A DNA stretch of 56,957 nucleotides from a bacterium (GTDB lineage: Bacteria > Bacteroidota > Bacteroidia > Bacteroidales > Muribaculaceae), in the NCBI GenBank assembly GCA_004563195.1, contig SFTJ01000012.1, forward strand, positions 1 through 56,957, read 5' to 3'. The notes below the pieces were generated by a model. It saw only the letters and a program-made list of their open reading frames with translations, had not been told where the DNA came from and ran no database searches. The position numbers were made by a program, and so were the translations under genes. Positions within the stretch are counted from its first letter, which is position 1. Every line of letters starts with the position of its first letter. Shown piece by piece: positions 15,772 to 25,372 of this stretch.

Positions 15772-16845
15772 TTACTTGGCTTCGCTCATTATCTCATCCA
15801 CCTTCTTCATCAGTTCATCGCCTTGCAGACCGCGCGACAAGATGGTGCCGTCGGCTGAGAACACTATGATGTGTGGTATGGAGTTGAAGCCGTAAGCATC
15901 CGATGCTATATACTGCGAGTCGAGTATCTGCTCCCATGGCAACTGCATGTCGGCTATAGCTTGCTTGGTGTCTTCCGGCTTGTCCCAGCATGCCACGCCT
16001 AATATTTTCAATCCCTTGCCGTCGTATTTTGCATAGATATCCTTGAGCGTAGTGCTTGCTTCGCGGCGGCATGGTCCGCACCAACTTGCCCAGAAGTCCA
16101 CTACCACTACATCGCCCTTGCCTACAAAGTCCGACAATTTCACTTCCTTGCCATTGGCTCCCGATACGGCAAAATCCACCATCTTGCAGCCTTCCTTGGT
16201 GTTTTCTATAGTCTCGGCTGCTTTGATGAGGCGTTCGATGCGCTTCGACTGCATATATTCGGCAGGCGCCTTTGCCAATTCTGCTTTAAGTTCATTGAGT
16301 TCATAGCCCTTTTCTACAATATTCTGATAGTAAGCATACCATCCGAATGCATTGAGTTTATTGGCTTCGTAGTGACGAATCAAGATGTCACTAAACTCTT
16401 TGTCCAACTTCGACAATTCCTCTTCAAGCTTATCTTCAGCCCATTGTTCTTCCTTAGCTTGCTTGCTCATTGCAACTGCTTTTTCCTGAAGTGCCGATTG
16501 TTCGGCATTAAGTGCCGCTACCGAATCGTTGAGGGCGCCGCCCTTCACTTCCTTGGTTTCCCAGTTGAGTTCGAGCACGCCGGGTTCGAGAATAAATGAG
16601 GCTCTCGACTGGTTGGCAAGCACTCTTGCCACTATGGCATGGTCTACTGTGCCGGCAAATACGGCTTGCTTGTCTGCTACTACGGCGCTATCGATGGTGT
16701 CGCCCTTATCGTAGTTGATAAGATACACGGTGCTGCCGTCCTGGGCTTCGTCGACAAAGGTAGTTGTCAATTTATACTCTGCCTTGCCGCACGACATCGC
16801 TGCCACCAATGGCAACAGCGCTAAAATTTTCACTGATTTCTTCAT
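15772..16845 (-). CDS. Thioredoxin-like lipoprotein (DUF4369 + TlpA/AhpC-TSA domain)
   Basis: 357 residues. The signal ends in a lipobox (LVAAMSCGK), so it is a lipoprotein. Residues ~25-120 resemble DUF4369 and the middle is a charged helical linker. The C-terminal TlpA-like thioredoxin domain carries WASWCGPCRRE with the redox pair Cys256/Cys259. These periplasmic oxidoreductases are numerous in Bacteroidales; the target is unknown. It lies 87 nt downstream of the GH3 fusion gene but has its own -7 box at 16905-16912. Confidence 0.92.
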   Translation of the reverse strand: MKKSVKILALLPLVAAMSCGKAEYKLTTTFVDEAQDGSTVYLINYDKGDTIDSAVVADKQAVFAGTVDHAIVARVLANQSRASFILEPGVLELNWETKEVKGGALNDSVAALNAEQSALQEKAVAMSKQAKEEQWAEDKLEEELSKLDKEFSDILIRHYEANKLNAFGWYAYYQNIVEKGYELNELKAELAKAPAEYMQSKRIERLIKAAETIENTKEGCKMVDFAVSGANGKEVKLSDFVGKGDVVVVDFWASWCGPCRREASTTLKDIYAKYDGKGLKILGVACWDKPEDTKQAIADMQLPWEQILDSQYIASDAYGFNSIPHIIVFSADGTILSRGLQGDELMKKVDEIMSEAK

Positions 16846-16904
16846 CGCTATGTATTTTGTTATGATTTTAATTATGAGTTGATTTTTGCGTTGACTTTAT
16901 TTTG

Positions 16905-16912
16905 CAAATATA
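16905..16912 (-). promoter_or_regulatory. -7 box for the thioredoxin-like lipoprotein
   Basis: TATATTTG on the minus strand, 60 nt before the ATG. Confidence 0.45.
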
Positions 16913-16932
16913 ATGCAAAAGATTCACATTTC

Positions 16933-19926
16933 TCACCTATCGGCTTGAAGATTGGCATACACGGCTTCTTGCATCTTTTTGCGAACATTGAGTTTGGTGA
17001 ATGCTGCGTTGTTACGCGTGGGATACACGCGATTGCACAGGAAGATAAATATCAAGTCGTTCTTAGGGTCAACCCAAAATGCTGTGCCGGTGTAGCCTGT
17101 GTGCCCCACCACTTCGGCTGGCGCCGATTTGCACGCCGGCGACTTGTCGGGGTTTTTCATATTTGGCTTGTCGAAGCCCAAGCCACGACGCGAATTCTCG
17201 CTTTGGGTGGTAAAGAAGAGGTTTACAGTCTCTTCCTTCAAAAATCGATGACCACCGTACTCTCCGCCATTGAGCCACATCTGCATGAGTTTTGCCAAGT
17301 CGGTGGCGTTGCCGAACAGCCCGGCATTGCCTGCCACTCCGCCCATCATGCATGCCATCTCGTCGTGAACATAGCCTTTGAGCAACTGGCGGCGCAGAAA
17401 ACTATCGTATTCGGTGGCTACCACTTCATCTACATCGGCCCACTCAAGCGGACGATAGCCGGTGCGATAGGCTCCAAGTGGCGCAAAAATGTGTTTCTTC
17501 ACATATTTATCGTGTTCTTCGCCGGTTATGCGTTGCTCGGCATCGAGCAACAGACAGAAATTGAGACAGCTATAGCGAAAATTCTTGTTATTGCGCAATT
17601 TTGTCCTGTATATTCGCTGCATTATGGTGTCGCTCGTCGATTTGCCCACATACATACCATTGGCGGCTTCGATGTCGAATCCCTCCTCACTCTGCGTTTT
17701 CACAAGGTCGCTGCGCAAGCGGGCTTTTCGGTTGCCGTAAGCGCGATTGTAGAGTTTTATGGTGTTGTCGCCGCGGCGTCGACTTCTTATAAGGCTTCCT
17801 CTATAACTTCGGTGGTCGAACATCAGCGTAGGCATAACGAGCGCCGCCGGCATACCCGTTTCATGAAAAAGAAGATCTTTTATTGTAAGATCTTCTTTAT
17901 CAGTGTCCTTGAGTGGAGTTACATATTTGCTTATTTCATCGTCGAGGTCGAAGCCTCCGTCGTCGTAGCATTTCATCAGTCCCGCCAAGGTGCCGGTGGC
18001 TTTGGTCACCGATGCGAGGTCGAAGATGGTGTTATCGTCTATCGCGCGCCGGGTCTTGCTGTTATCGGTGTATCCGTAATTGCGATTGCATATCACCTTG
18101 CCGTGACGCGCCACAAGCACTTGCAGACCGGAGAAGGCTTTGAGTCGGAGTGCTTCGCTTGCCATATTATCCATTTGGCTGAGCATCTTCGAGTTCACTC
18201 CCACTTCTTCGGGCACGGTATACCCGAGTCGTATCTTGCCGTATTTCGCTCCTGTGCCTGCCTTGGCAAAGCCGGCTATGCTCACCGGGAGTTCTCCGTT
18301 CACGTCGATGCCGCCAAATATGGCTTGCGCTGCATAGTCCTGTGTCATATCGGTGTCTTCGTATGCCATCAGCACCGACTCGCAGTGCTTGAGCGAACCG
18401 GCAAATCGGGCTGACTGATAGGGGCTGATAAACAATGCCGCCGACACGTGTTTCACCGCCGTTGCTATGTTCGACATTGCCAACCTATTGGCTTCGCTAT
18501 TGCTGTGCACTGCCATTATCACCATTTTGTAGCCGCCGGTCTGCAATTTACTCTTTAGTTCGCCTATGCTTTCGGCTCCGGTGTAGTTGTAACGGTCGAT
18601 TTGTGCATAGTTGGCGCAGCGTTTCTGGAACATTGAGTTCTCGCCTCGAGCGTCGCCCATAGTTACCACTGCTATTTTGGTCTTTTCGAGGTGCTTCACC
18701 GGCCATGCATTGCCGTGATTTTTAACCACGGTCATCGAGGCTGCCACAAGGCGATGTATCAGTTCGTTAGCCTGGGGTGAATTAACGCGGTTCACCAAGC
18801 CTTCGATGGCTATTTGGCTGCTTTTCCACAGCCCCAAAGCATATTTATATCTTAGCATCTTGCGGCACTTTTCATCAATCAGACTTTGCTTTATGATGCC
18901 TTTTTTCACCGCTTCGAGCACATAGTCAATCTGCTTTTCGGGCTCGGGCAGCGAGAGCAATACGTCGTCGCCGGCAAGCAATGCCTTCACTGCGGTGCTG
19001 CCCTCGGTCTTGGCTCCGTTCATGGTGAGTGCATCGGTAAATATCAGTCCCTCAAACCCCATCTTGCTTCGCAGCAGTTGGTTGGTCTTGGTCGATAGCG
19101 ATGTGGGCACACCGCTTGGGTCGATAGCGGGCACCGACAGGTGTCCTACCATCACGCCCGACAATCCGGCTTCGAAATATCGGCGAAATGGCAGCAATTC
19201 GCATATAGTGAGTTCGCTGAAACTCTTGCTCACTGTGGGCAGGGTCTTGTGCGAATCGGTCGATGTACTTCCGTGACCGGGAAAATGCTTGGCTGTAGAC
19301 AGCACTCCGTTGTCCTCGAGGCCTTTGGAATAGGCTATTGCCTTACTTGCCACTCGCTCGGGAATCTCGCCGAACGAGCGATTGCCTATCACGGGATTTT
19401 TGGGATTATCGTTAACGTCGAGCACGGGCGCAAAGTTCACCTGTATGCCCAGTTCACGACATTCGCGTGCCACTTCGACTCCATAGCGATAGAGCAGTCG
19501 CTCGTCGGTGATGGCGCCGAGTATCATATTGCGCGGAAACATCGGCGCATCGGGCATGCGCATCGCCGGACCCCACTCGCCATCGAGGGTTACCATCAGC
19601 GGCACACGGCTCTTGCTTTGGGCATAATTTACGGCTTTGGCTTGATTGGTGATTTCGCCTTTCGAAAACAGCAAACCGCCTATATGCATCTCACCCACCA
19701 TGTGGTCGAGGCGCTTATACAGTTCGGGCGTATCGTCGGGCAAAAAGGTCACCACCATGAGTTGAGCCACCTTATCGCGCTCGCTCATCGTGGTCATCAC
19801 CGAGTCGACCCACCGATTCATTTCGGCTTTGTCGGCTCGGGCAAGTATGCATGTAGTGGCTTGCATCGGCACTCCTACCATTGCCAAAGCCATACTCAGT
19901 ATCAGTTGTTTCACAATTCCATTCAT
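16933..19926 (-). CDS. GH3 beta-N-acetylglucosaminidase-like / serine hydrolase (beta-lactamase fold) fusion
   Basis: 997 residues with a signal peptide. The N-terminal ~35-380 is a GH3 TIM-barrel: KHFPGHGSTSTDSHKTLP is the NagZ-type motif and the nucleophile is Asp298 in IFTDALTMNG. A GH3 C-terminal-like region follows to ~590. The C-terminal domain (~600-990) is a class C beta-lactamase/esterase fold with SVTK (Ser639, Lys642), YSCLN and HTG. All three catalytic motifs are kept, so both enzymes look active. Known family members suggest periplasmic peptidoglycan turnover. It lies 21 nt after a 5'-nucleotidase gene in the same operon. Confidence 0.94.
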   Translation of the reverse strand: MNGIVKQLILSMALAMVGVPMQATTCILARADKAEMNRWVDSVMTTMSERDKVAQLMVVTFLPDDTPELYKRLDHMVGEMHIGGLLFSKGEITNQAKAVNYAQSKSRVPLMVTLDGEWGPAMRMPDAPMFPRNMILGAITDERLLYRYGVEVARECRELGIQVNFAPVLDVNDNPKNPVIGNRSFGEIPERVASKAIAYSKGLEDNGVLSTAKHFPGHGSTSTDSHKTLPTVSKSFSELTICELLPFRRYFEAGLSGVMVGHLSVPAIDPSGVPTSLSTKTNQLLRSKMGFEGLIFTDALTMNGAKTEGSTAVKALLAGDDVLLSLPEPEKQIDYVLEAVKKGIIKQSLIDEKCRKMLRYKYALGLWKSSQIAIEGLVNRVNSPQANELIHRLVAASMTVVKNHGNAWPVKHLEKTKIAVVTMGDARGENSMFQKRCANYAQIDRYNYTGAESIGELKSKLQTGGYKMVIMAVHSNSEANRLAMSNIATAVKHVSAALFISPYQSARFAGSLKHCESVLMAYEDTDMTQDYAAQAIFGGIDVNGELPVSIAGFAKAGTGAKYGKIRLGYTVPEEVGVNSKMLSQMDNMASEALRLKAFSGLQVLVARHGKVICNRNYGYTDNSKTRRAIDDNTIFDLASVTKATGTLAGLMKCYDDGGFDLDDEISKYVTPLKDTDKEDLTIKDLLFHETGMPAALVMPTLMFDHRSYRGSLIRSRRRGDNTIKLYNRAYGNRKARLRSDLVKTQSEEGFDIEAANGMYVGKSTSDTIMQRIYRTKLRNNKNFRYSCLNFCLLLDAEQRITGEEHDKYVKKHIFAPLGAYRTGYRPLEWADVDEVVATEYDSFLRRQLLKGYVHDEMACMMGGVAGNAGLFGNATDLAKLMQMWLNGGEYGGHRFLKEETVNLFFTTQSENSRRGLGFDKPNMKNPDKSPACKSAPAEVVGHTGYTGTAFWVDPKNDLIFIFLCNRVYPTRNNAAFTKLNVRKKMQEAVYANLQADR

Positions 19927-19947
19927 TGCTATTTATTCGTGTTAATA

Positions 19948-21471
19948 TCAATTTGCTTCAAAATACATACGCTTCTCGTTGCTCGACTTGATGGTCTTGC
20001 CTTGGGCATCGAGTTGTTTCACATATTCAAGCACATGTTTTCCGTAGGGCTCACTATCTTCAAAGAGTCGTTCGCCATACTTTAAGTCGCCCATACGACT
20101 TCCGCCATTGGCGAGATAGTCGATGGTTATGAGTGTGTAATATTCGTTAGGATTCACATTTTTGCCGTTGATTTTGGCGCTGCGCACAGTGCCGTTGCGG
20201 TGATACACCACCTTCACTGCGCTACTGGCTGCATCGCCTCCACGCACTCCGAGCGCTGCAAACACGCGCAGCAAATACTCACCCTTTATCCTTATCACCA
20301 CCAGACGATTGTCGAATGGCAACATCGATTCGATATCGCCTTCCGTAACATCGCCCTTAGGCATATTCTGGCGTATTCCGCCGCGATTCATAAGCGAAAA
20401 TTGCACATCCTTGCCATAGAGCTGACGTCCCACTTCCACCACGGCGTCGCACACCCAGTTGCCCAAGCGCTGGTCTTTGCTTGTCATTTCGCGCTCCGAT
20501 GTGGCTATGCGGGTGTTCATCTTCTTATCCACTTGCTCGGCATAGGGGGCAAGCCACTTGTTCATCGCGGTATATTGTGCTATGCGGCTGTCGAGGCGGC
20601 TATCGATGATTATGTGCGAGAACACTGCCTTGCCGGTCTCGGTATCGAAGTCTATCTTGCCCATCACCTCGCCTTTGCTGCCGCTCTGACAGATGGCAAT
20701 GGTGCGGCCATCGGCATTTTTCACCAAGTGCGGACTGCGGGGATGCGAATTGGTGGGATCTACAAGTGTGTGCGAGTGGCCGCCTATCACGAGGTCGATG
20801 TTATGGCTTTTGCGCACTATCTCCACGTCGTTGAGTGTGCCGGGACTGCCCACATGGCCTATGTGCGACACCATCACCACATAGTCGGCTATCCCTGTCT
20901 GCTTCAGATAGTCGGATAGCTGCAATGCCACTGTCTCGGCATCGATGTAGCGTATGCCCACAAAACTTTTGTCGGCTATCATACCCTTGGGATTGAGATT
21001 GATGCCCATAAAGGCTATGCGCTTGCCGCCCACATGCTTTATCACATAGGGCTGAAGCACGCCGTCGAGCGCTGTGCCCGACACATCGTAGTTGGCCGAA
21101 AGTTTGGCTGCTTTCACATGGCGCAAATGTGCCGCAAGTTCGTCAACGCCGTTGTCGAATTCGTGATTGCCGGGTATATAAACATCAAACCCGAGGCTAT
21201 CGATTGCCGCATACTCCACGTCGCCGCGGAAAAGCGAGAAAAACACGGTGCCTTGCACTGCATCGCCGGCATGCACGGCAAGCACATTGTCATCGGCACG
21301 GCGCACGCTGTCCATCACCACTCTCCAGCGCATCAAGCCGCCTTTTCCGCTCTTATTGGGCATCACGGCGCTATGGGTGTCGTTGGCTGTTAATATTGTA
21401 AGATGCTCGGCATCTGCATTTATGCCTATCGCTGTCATCAGCACGAGCAGCGACATCAGTTTTTTTATCAT
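19948..21471 (-). CDS. Secreted metallophosphatase / 5'-nucleotidase (UshA-like), copy 1
   Basis: 507 residues from the ATG at 21469-21471; the signal MIKKLMSLLVLMTAIG justifies that start over an upstream in-frame ATG. The metallophosphatase domain shows LTANDTHS, GDAVQGT, GNHEFDNG and VIGGHSHT. The C-terminal 5'-nucleotidase domain has NRGGIRQNMPKGD and TIDYLANGG. It dephosphorylates nucleotides, or related phosphate esters, outside the cytoplasm. It is paralogous along its whole length to the next gene upstream (63 nt away). Confidence 0.94.
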   Translation of the reverse strand: MIKKLMSLLVLMTAIGINADAEHLTILTANDTHSAVMPNKSGKGGLMRWRVVMDSVRRADDNVLAVHAGDAVQGTVFFSLFRGDVEYAAIDSLGFDVYIPGNHEFDNGVDELAAHLRHVKAAKLSANYDVSGTALDGVLQPYVIKHVGGKRIAFMGINLNPKGMIADKSFVGIRYIDAETVALQLSDYLKQTGIADYVVMVSHIGHVGSPGTLNDVEIVRKSHNIDLVIGGHSHTLVDPTNSHPRSPHLVKNADGRTIAICQSGSKGEVMGKIDFDTETGKAVFSHIIIDSRLDSRIAQYTAMNKWLAPYAEQVDKKMNTRIATSEREMTSKDQRLGNWVCDAVVEVGRQLYGKDVQFSLMNRGGIRQNMPKGDVTEGDIESMLPFDNRLVVIRIKGEYLLRVFAALGVRGGDAASSAVKVVYHRNGTVRSAKINGKNVNPNEYYTLITIDYLANGGSRMGDLKYGERLFEDSEPYGKHVLEYVKQLDAQGKTIKSSNEKRMYFEAN

Positions 21472-21534
21472 CTCTAATGGTTTTTTTGTAGTTATTTGTT
21501 GGTTGTTATGTTTCAGTTTGGTCACCTGCGGGCA

Positions 21535-23037
21535 TTAGTAGTGCATTCGGTTATTGCTTGCAGGATTGATGGTCTTGCCTTGTGCATCGAGTTGCTTCAC
21601 ATACTCGAGCACCAAGCCGCCATAGGGCACATCGTCCTCAAAGAGGCGCTCGGCGCGTGTCAGCGGCTCCATATATTCGCCTCCATTGGCAAGATAGTCC
21701 ACTGTGACCATGGTATATGTGGCTTTGGGGTCGATTATTTTGCCATTTAACTTCGCCCACTCCACTTTCTTGTTTTCGCTCATTTTCACCTCTATCTCTT
21801 TGCTCACTGCATCGCCGCCACGGCTTGCCATCACACCAAAGGCTTCCATCAAGTCGCTTCCCTTGATGCGCAGCACGGTGAGGCGATTATCGAATGGCAA
21901 CATCGAGGTTATCATACCTTCCGAAATGTCGCCTTTGGGCAACGATTGGCGTATGCCGCCGCGATTCATTATGGCAAAATCCACTTCTCCCCACTTCCGA
22001 GCTATGATTTCTTTCACGGCATCGGTCACAAAATTGGAGAGATGGCGCACTTCGGTGTTGAGCATCTCGCATTCCGATGTGGCTATGCGCTTATTCATCA
22101 CTTCATACACGCGCTCATCGTAGGGTTTCATCCACTCGAGCATGGCTTTATTTGCTGCCACTGCGGCATCGTAGCGCGCATCCACAGGCAGCAACTCATA
22201 TTCGGTGCTGCCGTCGGAGAGGTCGAATATGGTCTTGGTCACATATTTGCCATATCGGCCTGCTTGGCAAATGGGTATGGGGCGTCCGTCGGCATTCTTC
22301 ACCAGATGCAGTGAGTCGCCGGGCGTTATCATAGTGTGTGAGTGACCGCCTATCACCATATCTATGTAGCGACTTTCCTGCACTATGTTATAGTCGGTGT
22401 CGCTGTCTTCGTCGCGATAACCTATGTGCGATATCATCACCACATAGTCGGCAAGCCCGGTGGTCTTGAGATACTCTGAGAGCTTCAGCGCCACAGTCTT
22501 GGCATTGGTAAACACCAGTCCGGTCACATTCTTGTCGGCTATCATGCCCTTCGGCTCCAGATTGATGCCCATAAAGGCTATGCGCTTATCGCCGTAGCGG
22601 CGTATGTGATATGGCACAAATGTTCCGTCGAGCGGCGTAGAGGCAAAGTCGTAGTTTGCCGACAACTTGCAAGCTTTCACATCTTTATATCGCTCGGCAA
22701 GTTCTTCTATACCATTGTCGAACTCGTGGTTGCCAAGCACGCAGTAGTCATAGCCTATGCTATCGTGCAAGGCATATTCTATCTCGCCACGAAACATCGA
22801 GAAATACACCGTTCCTTGCACGGCATCACCGGCATGCACTGCCACCACATTCTCATCGGCTCGGCGAACGCTGTCTACCAGCACTTTCTGTCGTAGCAAG
22901 CCTCCCATTCCATCGTCGGTGGGCAGCACTGCGCTGTGCGTATCATTTGCCGACAATATAGTTATGCGTTGTGCCTCGGCTGTGCAACACATCGACGCAG
23001 CGCCGAGCAACAACATTCCTAATAGCTTCTTGTTCAT
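21535..23037 (-). CDS. Secreted metallophosphatase / 5'-nucleotidase (UshA-like), copy 2
   Basis: 500 residues from the ATG at 23035-23037. The leader MNKKLLGMLLLGAASMCCTA could be cleaved as a lipoprotein (AASMC) or after AEA. It has the same two domains as its tandem neighbour: LSANDTHS, GDAVQGT, GNHEFDNG, VIGGHSHT, then NRGGIRQSLPKGD and TVDYLANGG. It is clearly diverged from the neighbour, so the duplication is old. First gene of the three-gene operon; promoter candidate at 23073-23105. Confidence 0.94.
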   Translation of the reverse strand: MNKKLLGMLLLGAASMCCTAEAQRITILSANDTHSAVLPTDDGMGGLLRQKVLVDSVRRADENVVAVHAGDAVQGTVYFSMFRGEIEYALHDSIGYDYCVLGNHEFDNGIEELAERYKDVKACKLSANYDFASTPLDGTFVPYHIRRYGDKRIAFMGINLEPKGMIADKNVTGLVFTNAKTVALKLSEYLKTTGLADYVVMISHIGYRDEDSDTDYNIVQESRYIDMVIGGHSHTMITPGDSLHLVKNADGRPIPICQAGRYGKYVTKTIFDLSDGSTEYELLPVDARYDAAVAANKAMLEWMKPYDERVYEVMNKRIATSECEMLNTEVRHLSNFVTDAVKEIIARKWGEVDFAIMNRGGIRQSLPKGDISEGMITSMLPFDNRLTVLRIKGSDLMEAFGVMASRGGDAVSKEIEVKMSENKKVEWAKLNGKIIDPKATYTMVTVDYLANGGEYMEPLTRAERLFEDDVPYGGLVLEYVKQLDAQGKTINPASNNRMHY

Positions 23038-23072
23038 TTTTTCTTGTTTACAATAGTTTTCGACTGATACCA

Positions 23073-23105
23073 CAAATTTACCAAAAATATTGCAATCTCA
23101 GGCAA
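23073..23105 (-). promoter_or_regulatory. Promoter of the nucleotidase/GH3 operon
   Basis: Minus strand: TTG (23105-23103), a 22-nt spacer, then TAAATTTG (23080-23073). It lies 35 nt before the first ATG of the operon. Confidence 0.5.
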
Positions 23106-23445
23106 TTAATCGCTCCTTTTCACACATTTTATCGGTTTCAGGCATTAGCTGCTTAGTCTTTTGGGAAAATTCCGCTTATATAATAGTCGCCTGCTACGAC
23201 ATTGCACTGAAATATTTTTGAAATAAAATTAACTTTGCTAAATATGCTCTTACAATAGATTCACGCAAAGAATAATGAAAAATACCAAATTGAAATTAGT
23301 CCAAACTTCTACACCATTAAACATTTAACGTCACCCAAAATATGAATTTACTACCACTAATTGATCTTTAAACAAAAAAATGCTCATACATAACGATATC
23401 ATCTTTCTCATCTATTCCCCATCCTATTCCTCGCCCTCCATACTA
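23106..23445 (+). other. Gene-poor gap with an orphan -7 box and two minute ORFs
   Basis: TAACTTTG at 23230-23237 on the plus strand is a full -7 match without a well-spaced -33. Downstream are a 17-codon ORF (23275-23328, starting MKNTKLKLVQ) and a 9-codon ORF (23342-23371). Neither resembles a known protein. This could be an sRNA or a decayed gene; nothing else is visible. Confidence 0.3.
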
Positions 23446-23502
23446 CGAAAAACGAAAATCGTGAGAACTGCGACGATGATTTCTTTCGCAATCCCCACGA
23501 TT
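23446..23502 (-). terminator. Terminator after gpmI
   Basis: Minus-strand stem AATCGTG/CACGATT with inner TGCGA/TCGCA, followed by TTTCGTTTTTCG. It lies 41 nt after the gpmI stop. Confidence 0.65.
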
Positions 23503-23543
23503 ATAATATTTGTAGTGCTTATCTAAGCCGATATTTCGAAGTA

Positions 23544-25061
23544 TCAGTCTTCGATAAGGTTGTTGCCTGTCATTTCTTCAGGTTGCGGCAGACCCATAAT
23601 CTTCAAGATAGATGGAGCCACATCGGCAAGCACGCCGTCCTTCACCTTTGCATTCTTGTTGGCTGTAACATAAACGAATGGCACAGGGTTGAGCGAGTGA
23701 GCTGTATTGGCTGAGCCGTCTTCGTTGAGTGCATTGTCGGCATTACCGTGGTCGGCAATTATCACCACTTCGTAGTCGTTCTTCTTGCATGCTTCCACGG
23801 TGTCCATCACACATTCGTCGATAGCCACACAAGCCTTTTCGATGGCTTCGTACACGCCGGTATGTCCCACCATATCGCCGTTGGCATAGTTAACCACGAT
23901 GAAGTCATACTTCTGTGTGTTGATAGCTTCCACGAGTTTGTCCTTCACTTCGTAGGCGCTCATCTCGGGCTTGAGGTCGTAGGTTGCCACCTTGGGCGAT
24001 GGAACCAATATGCGATCTTCGCCTTCGTATGGGTCTTCGCGTCCGCCGTTGAAGAAGAATGTTACGTGAGCATACTTCTCGGTTTCGGCTATGTGAAGTT
24101 GCTTCTTGCCAAGTGCACTGAGGTATTCGCCAAGCGTGTTGTTCACATTGTCCTTGCGGAAAAGCACGTTAATGCCTGTAAACGAAGAGTCATAAGGAGT
24201 CATGCAGAAATATTGCAAATCCTTGATTCGCATCATGCCGTGCTCGGGCATATCCTGCTGAGTGAATGCGATAGTGATTTCCTTAGCACGGTCGGGGCGA
24301 TAGTTGAAGAATATCACCACGTCACCTTCCTTGATAGTGCCATCGATGGTGCTATTGTGGATAGGCTTGATAAATTCGTCGGTCACACCGTTGTCGTAGC
24401 TTTCTTGTATTGCATCGGTCATCGAGGTTGCTTCTGCACCTATGCCACTCACAAGAAGGTCGTAGGCAAGCTTCACACGATCCCAGTTCTTGTCGCGGTC
24501 CATTGCATAGTAGCGACCTATCACCGATGCCACTTTACCGGTGCTCTCGGCGCAGTGCTGCTCTACTTCTGCCACAAAGCCCTTACCGCTCTGCGGGTCG
24601 GTGTCGCGTCCATCCATAAAGCAGTGGATAAACACATTTTCGAGTTCATACTTCTTGGCTATGTCGCAGAGTGCAAAGATGTGAGCGAGCGATGAGTGCA
24701 CGCCTCCGGTCGAAGTCAAGCCCATGAAGTGAATGTTCTTGCCGTTGTCCTTGGCATACGAGAATGCTTTCTTCACTTCGGGATTGTTGTAAATCGAACC
24801 GTCCTTTATCGACTTGTTAATCTTCACCAAGTCCTGATAAAGAATACGGCCGGCGCCAATGTTTTGGTGACCTACTTCCGAGTTACCCATCTGACCGTCG
24901 GGCAAACCCACATTTTCACCGCTGGCTTCCAACTTTGAGTTTGGATAATTGGCTATCAATCCGTCCCAATAGGGAGTTGGTGTGGTTGATATTACGTCCG
25001 ATTTCGATTTGTTTCCGATTCCCCATCCATCGAGAATCAGCAATAGAGCTTTCTTTCCCAT
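23544..25061 (-). CDS. gpmI: 2,3-bisphosphoglycerate-independent phosphoglycerate mutase
   Basis: 505 residues, the standard length. It interconverts 3- and 2-phosphoglycerate in glycolysis using two metal ions, without 2,3-BPG. LLILDGWGIG supplies the metal-binding Asp11, and QMGNSEVGHQNIGAGR carries the phosphorylated Ser61. Further metal ligands are in HCFMDGRDTDP, VNYANGDMVGHTG and IADHGNADN. Monocistronic, with its own terminator. Confidence 0.97.
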   Translation of the reverse strand: MGKKALLLILDGWGIGNKSKSDVISTTPTPYWDGLIANYPNSKLEASGENVGLPDGQMGNSEVGHQNIGAGRILYQDLVKINKSIKDGSIYNNPEVKKAFSYAKDNGKNIHFMGLTSTGGVHSSLAHIFALCDIAKKYELENVFIHCFMDGRDTDPQSGKGFVAEVEQHCAESTGKVASVIGRYYAMDRDKNWDRVKLAYDLLVSGIGAEATSMTDAIQESYDNGVTDEFIKPIHNSTIDGTIKEGDVVIFFNYRPDRAKEITIAFTQQDMPEHGMMRIKDLQYFCMTPYDSSFTGINVLFRKDNVNNTLGEYLSALGKKQLHIAETEKYAHVTFFFNGGREDPYEGEDRILVPSPKVATYDLKPEMSAYEVKDKLVEAINTQKYDFIVVNYANGDMVGHTGVYEAIEKACVAIDECVMDTVEACKKNDYEVVIIADHGNADNALNEDGSANTAHSLNPVPFVYVTANKNAKVKDGVLADVAPSILKIMGLPQPEEMTGNNLIED

Positions 25062-25120
25062 TTTCGTATTGTTATTATTAACTTATTTATTCTTTTACCT
25101 TTATTTGATTTTTGGCTATG

Positions 25121-25128
25121 CAAAGATA
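25121..25128 (-). promoter_or_regulatory. -7 box for gpmI
   Basis: TATCTTTG on the minus strand, 59 nt before the gpmI ATG. Confidence 0.45.
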
Positions 25129-25244
25129 ATACTATTTCCGCAATTTTTCCACACTCACCGATAGGTAATTATCACATTATCTTCATCGATATGCCCGAAG
25201 TTCACTCAAAGCAAGAATTATTGCTAAGATACAAAACCACCACC

Positions 25245-25349
25245 CGGCCTCCGAGAGGCTGATTTTTGGTTAGCACCACATAGAGAGAGCGAAGCGACCG
25301 GTGTGGTGTCGTCATCATCCCAAGCAAAACGACCTCGGAGAGGCTAATC
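25245..25349. repeat. Pair of short palindromic direct repeats plus a hairpin
   Basis: CGGCCTCCGAGAGGCTGAT (25245-25263) recurs as CGACCTCGGAGAGGCTAAT (25330-25348) with a few changes. Each copy is itself palindromic (GCCTC/GAGGC). Between them CACCACA (25275-25281) pairs with TGTGGTG (25302-25308). Open frames crossing this stretch look spurious. It adjoins the large inverted repeat at 25373. Confidence 0.55.
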
Positions 25350-25372
25350 ATCACTTGCTTAACCGCAGCACG

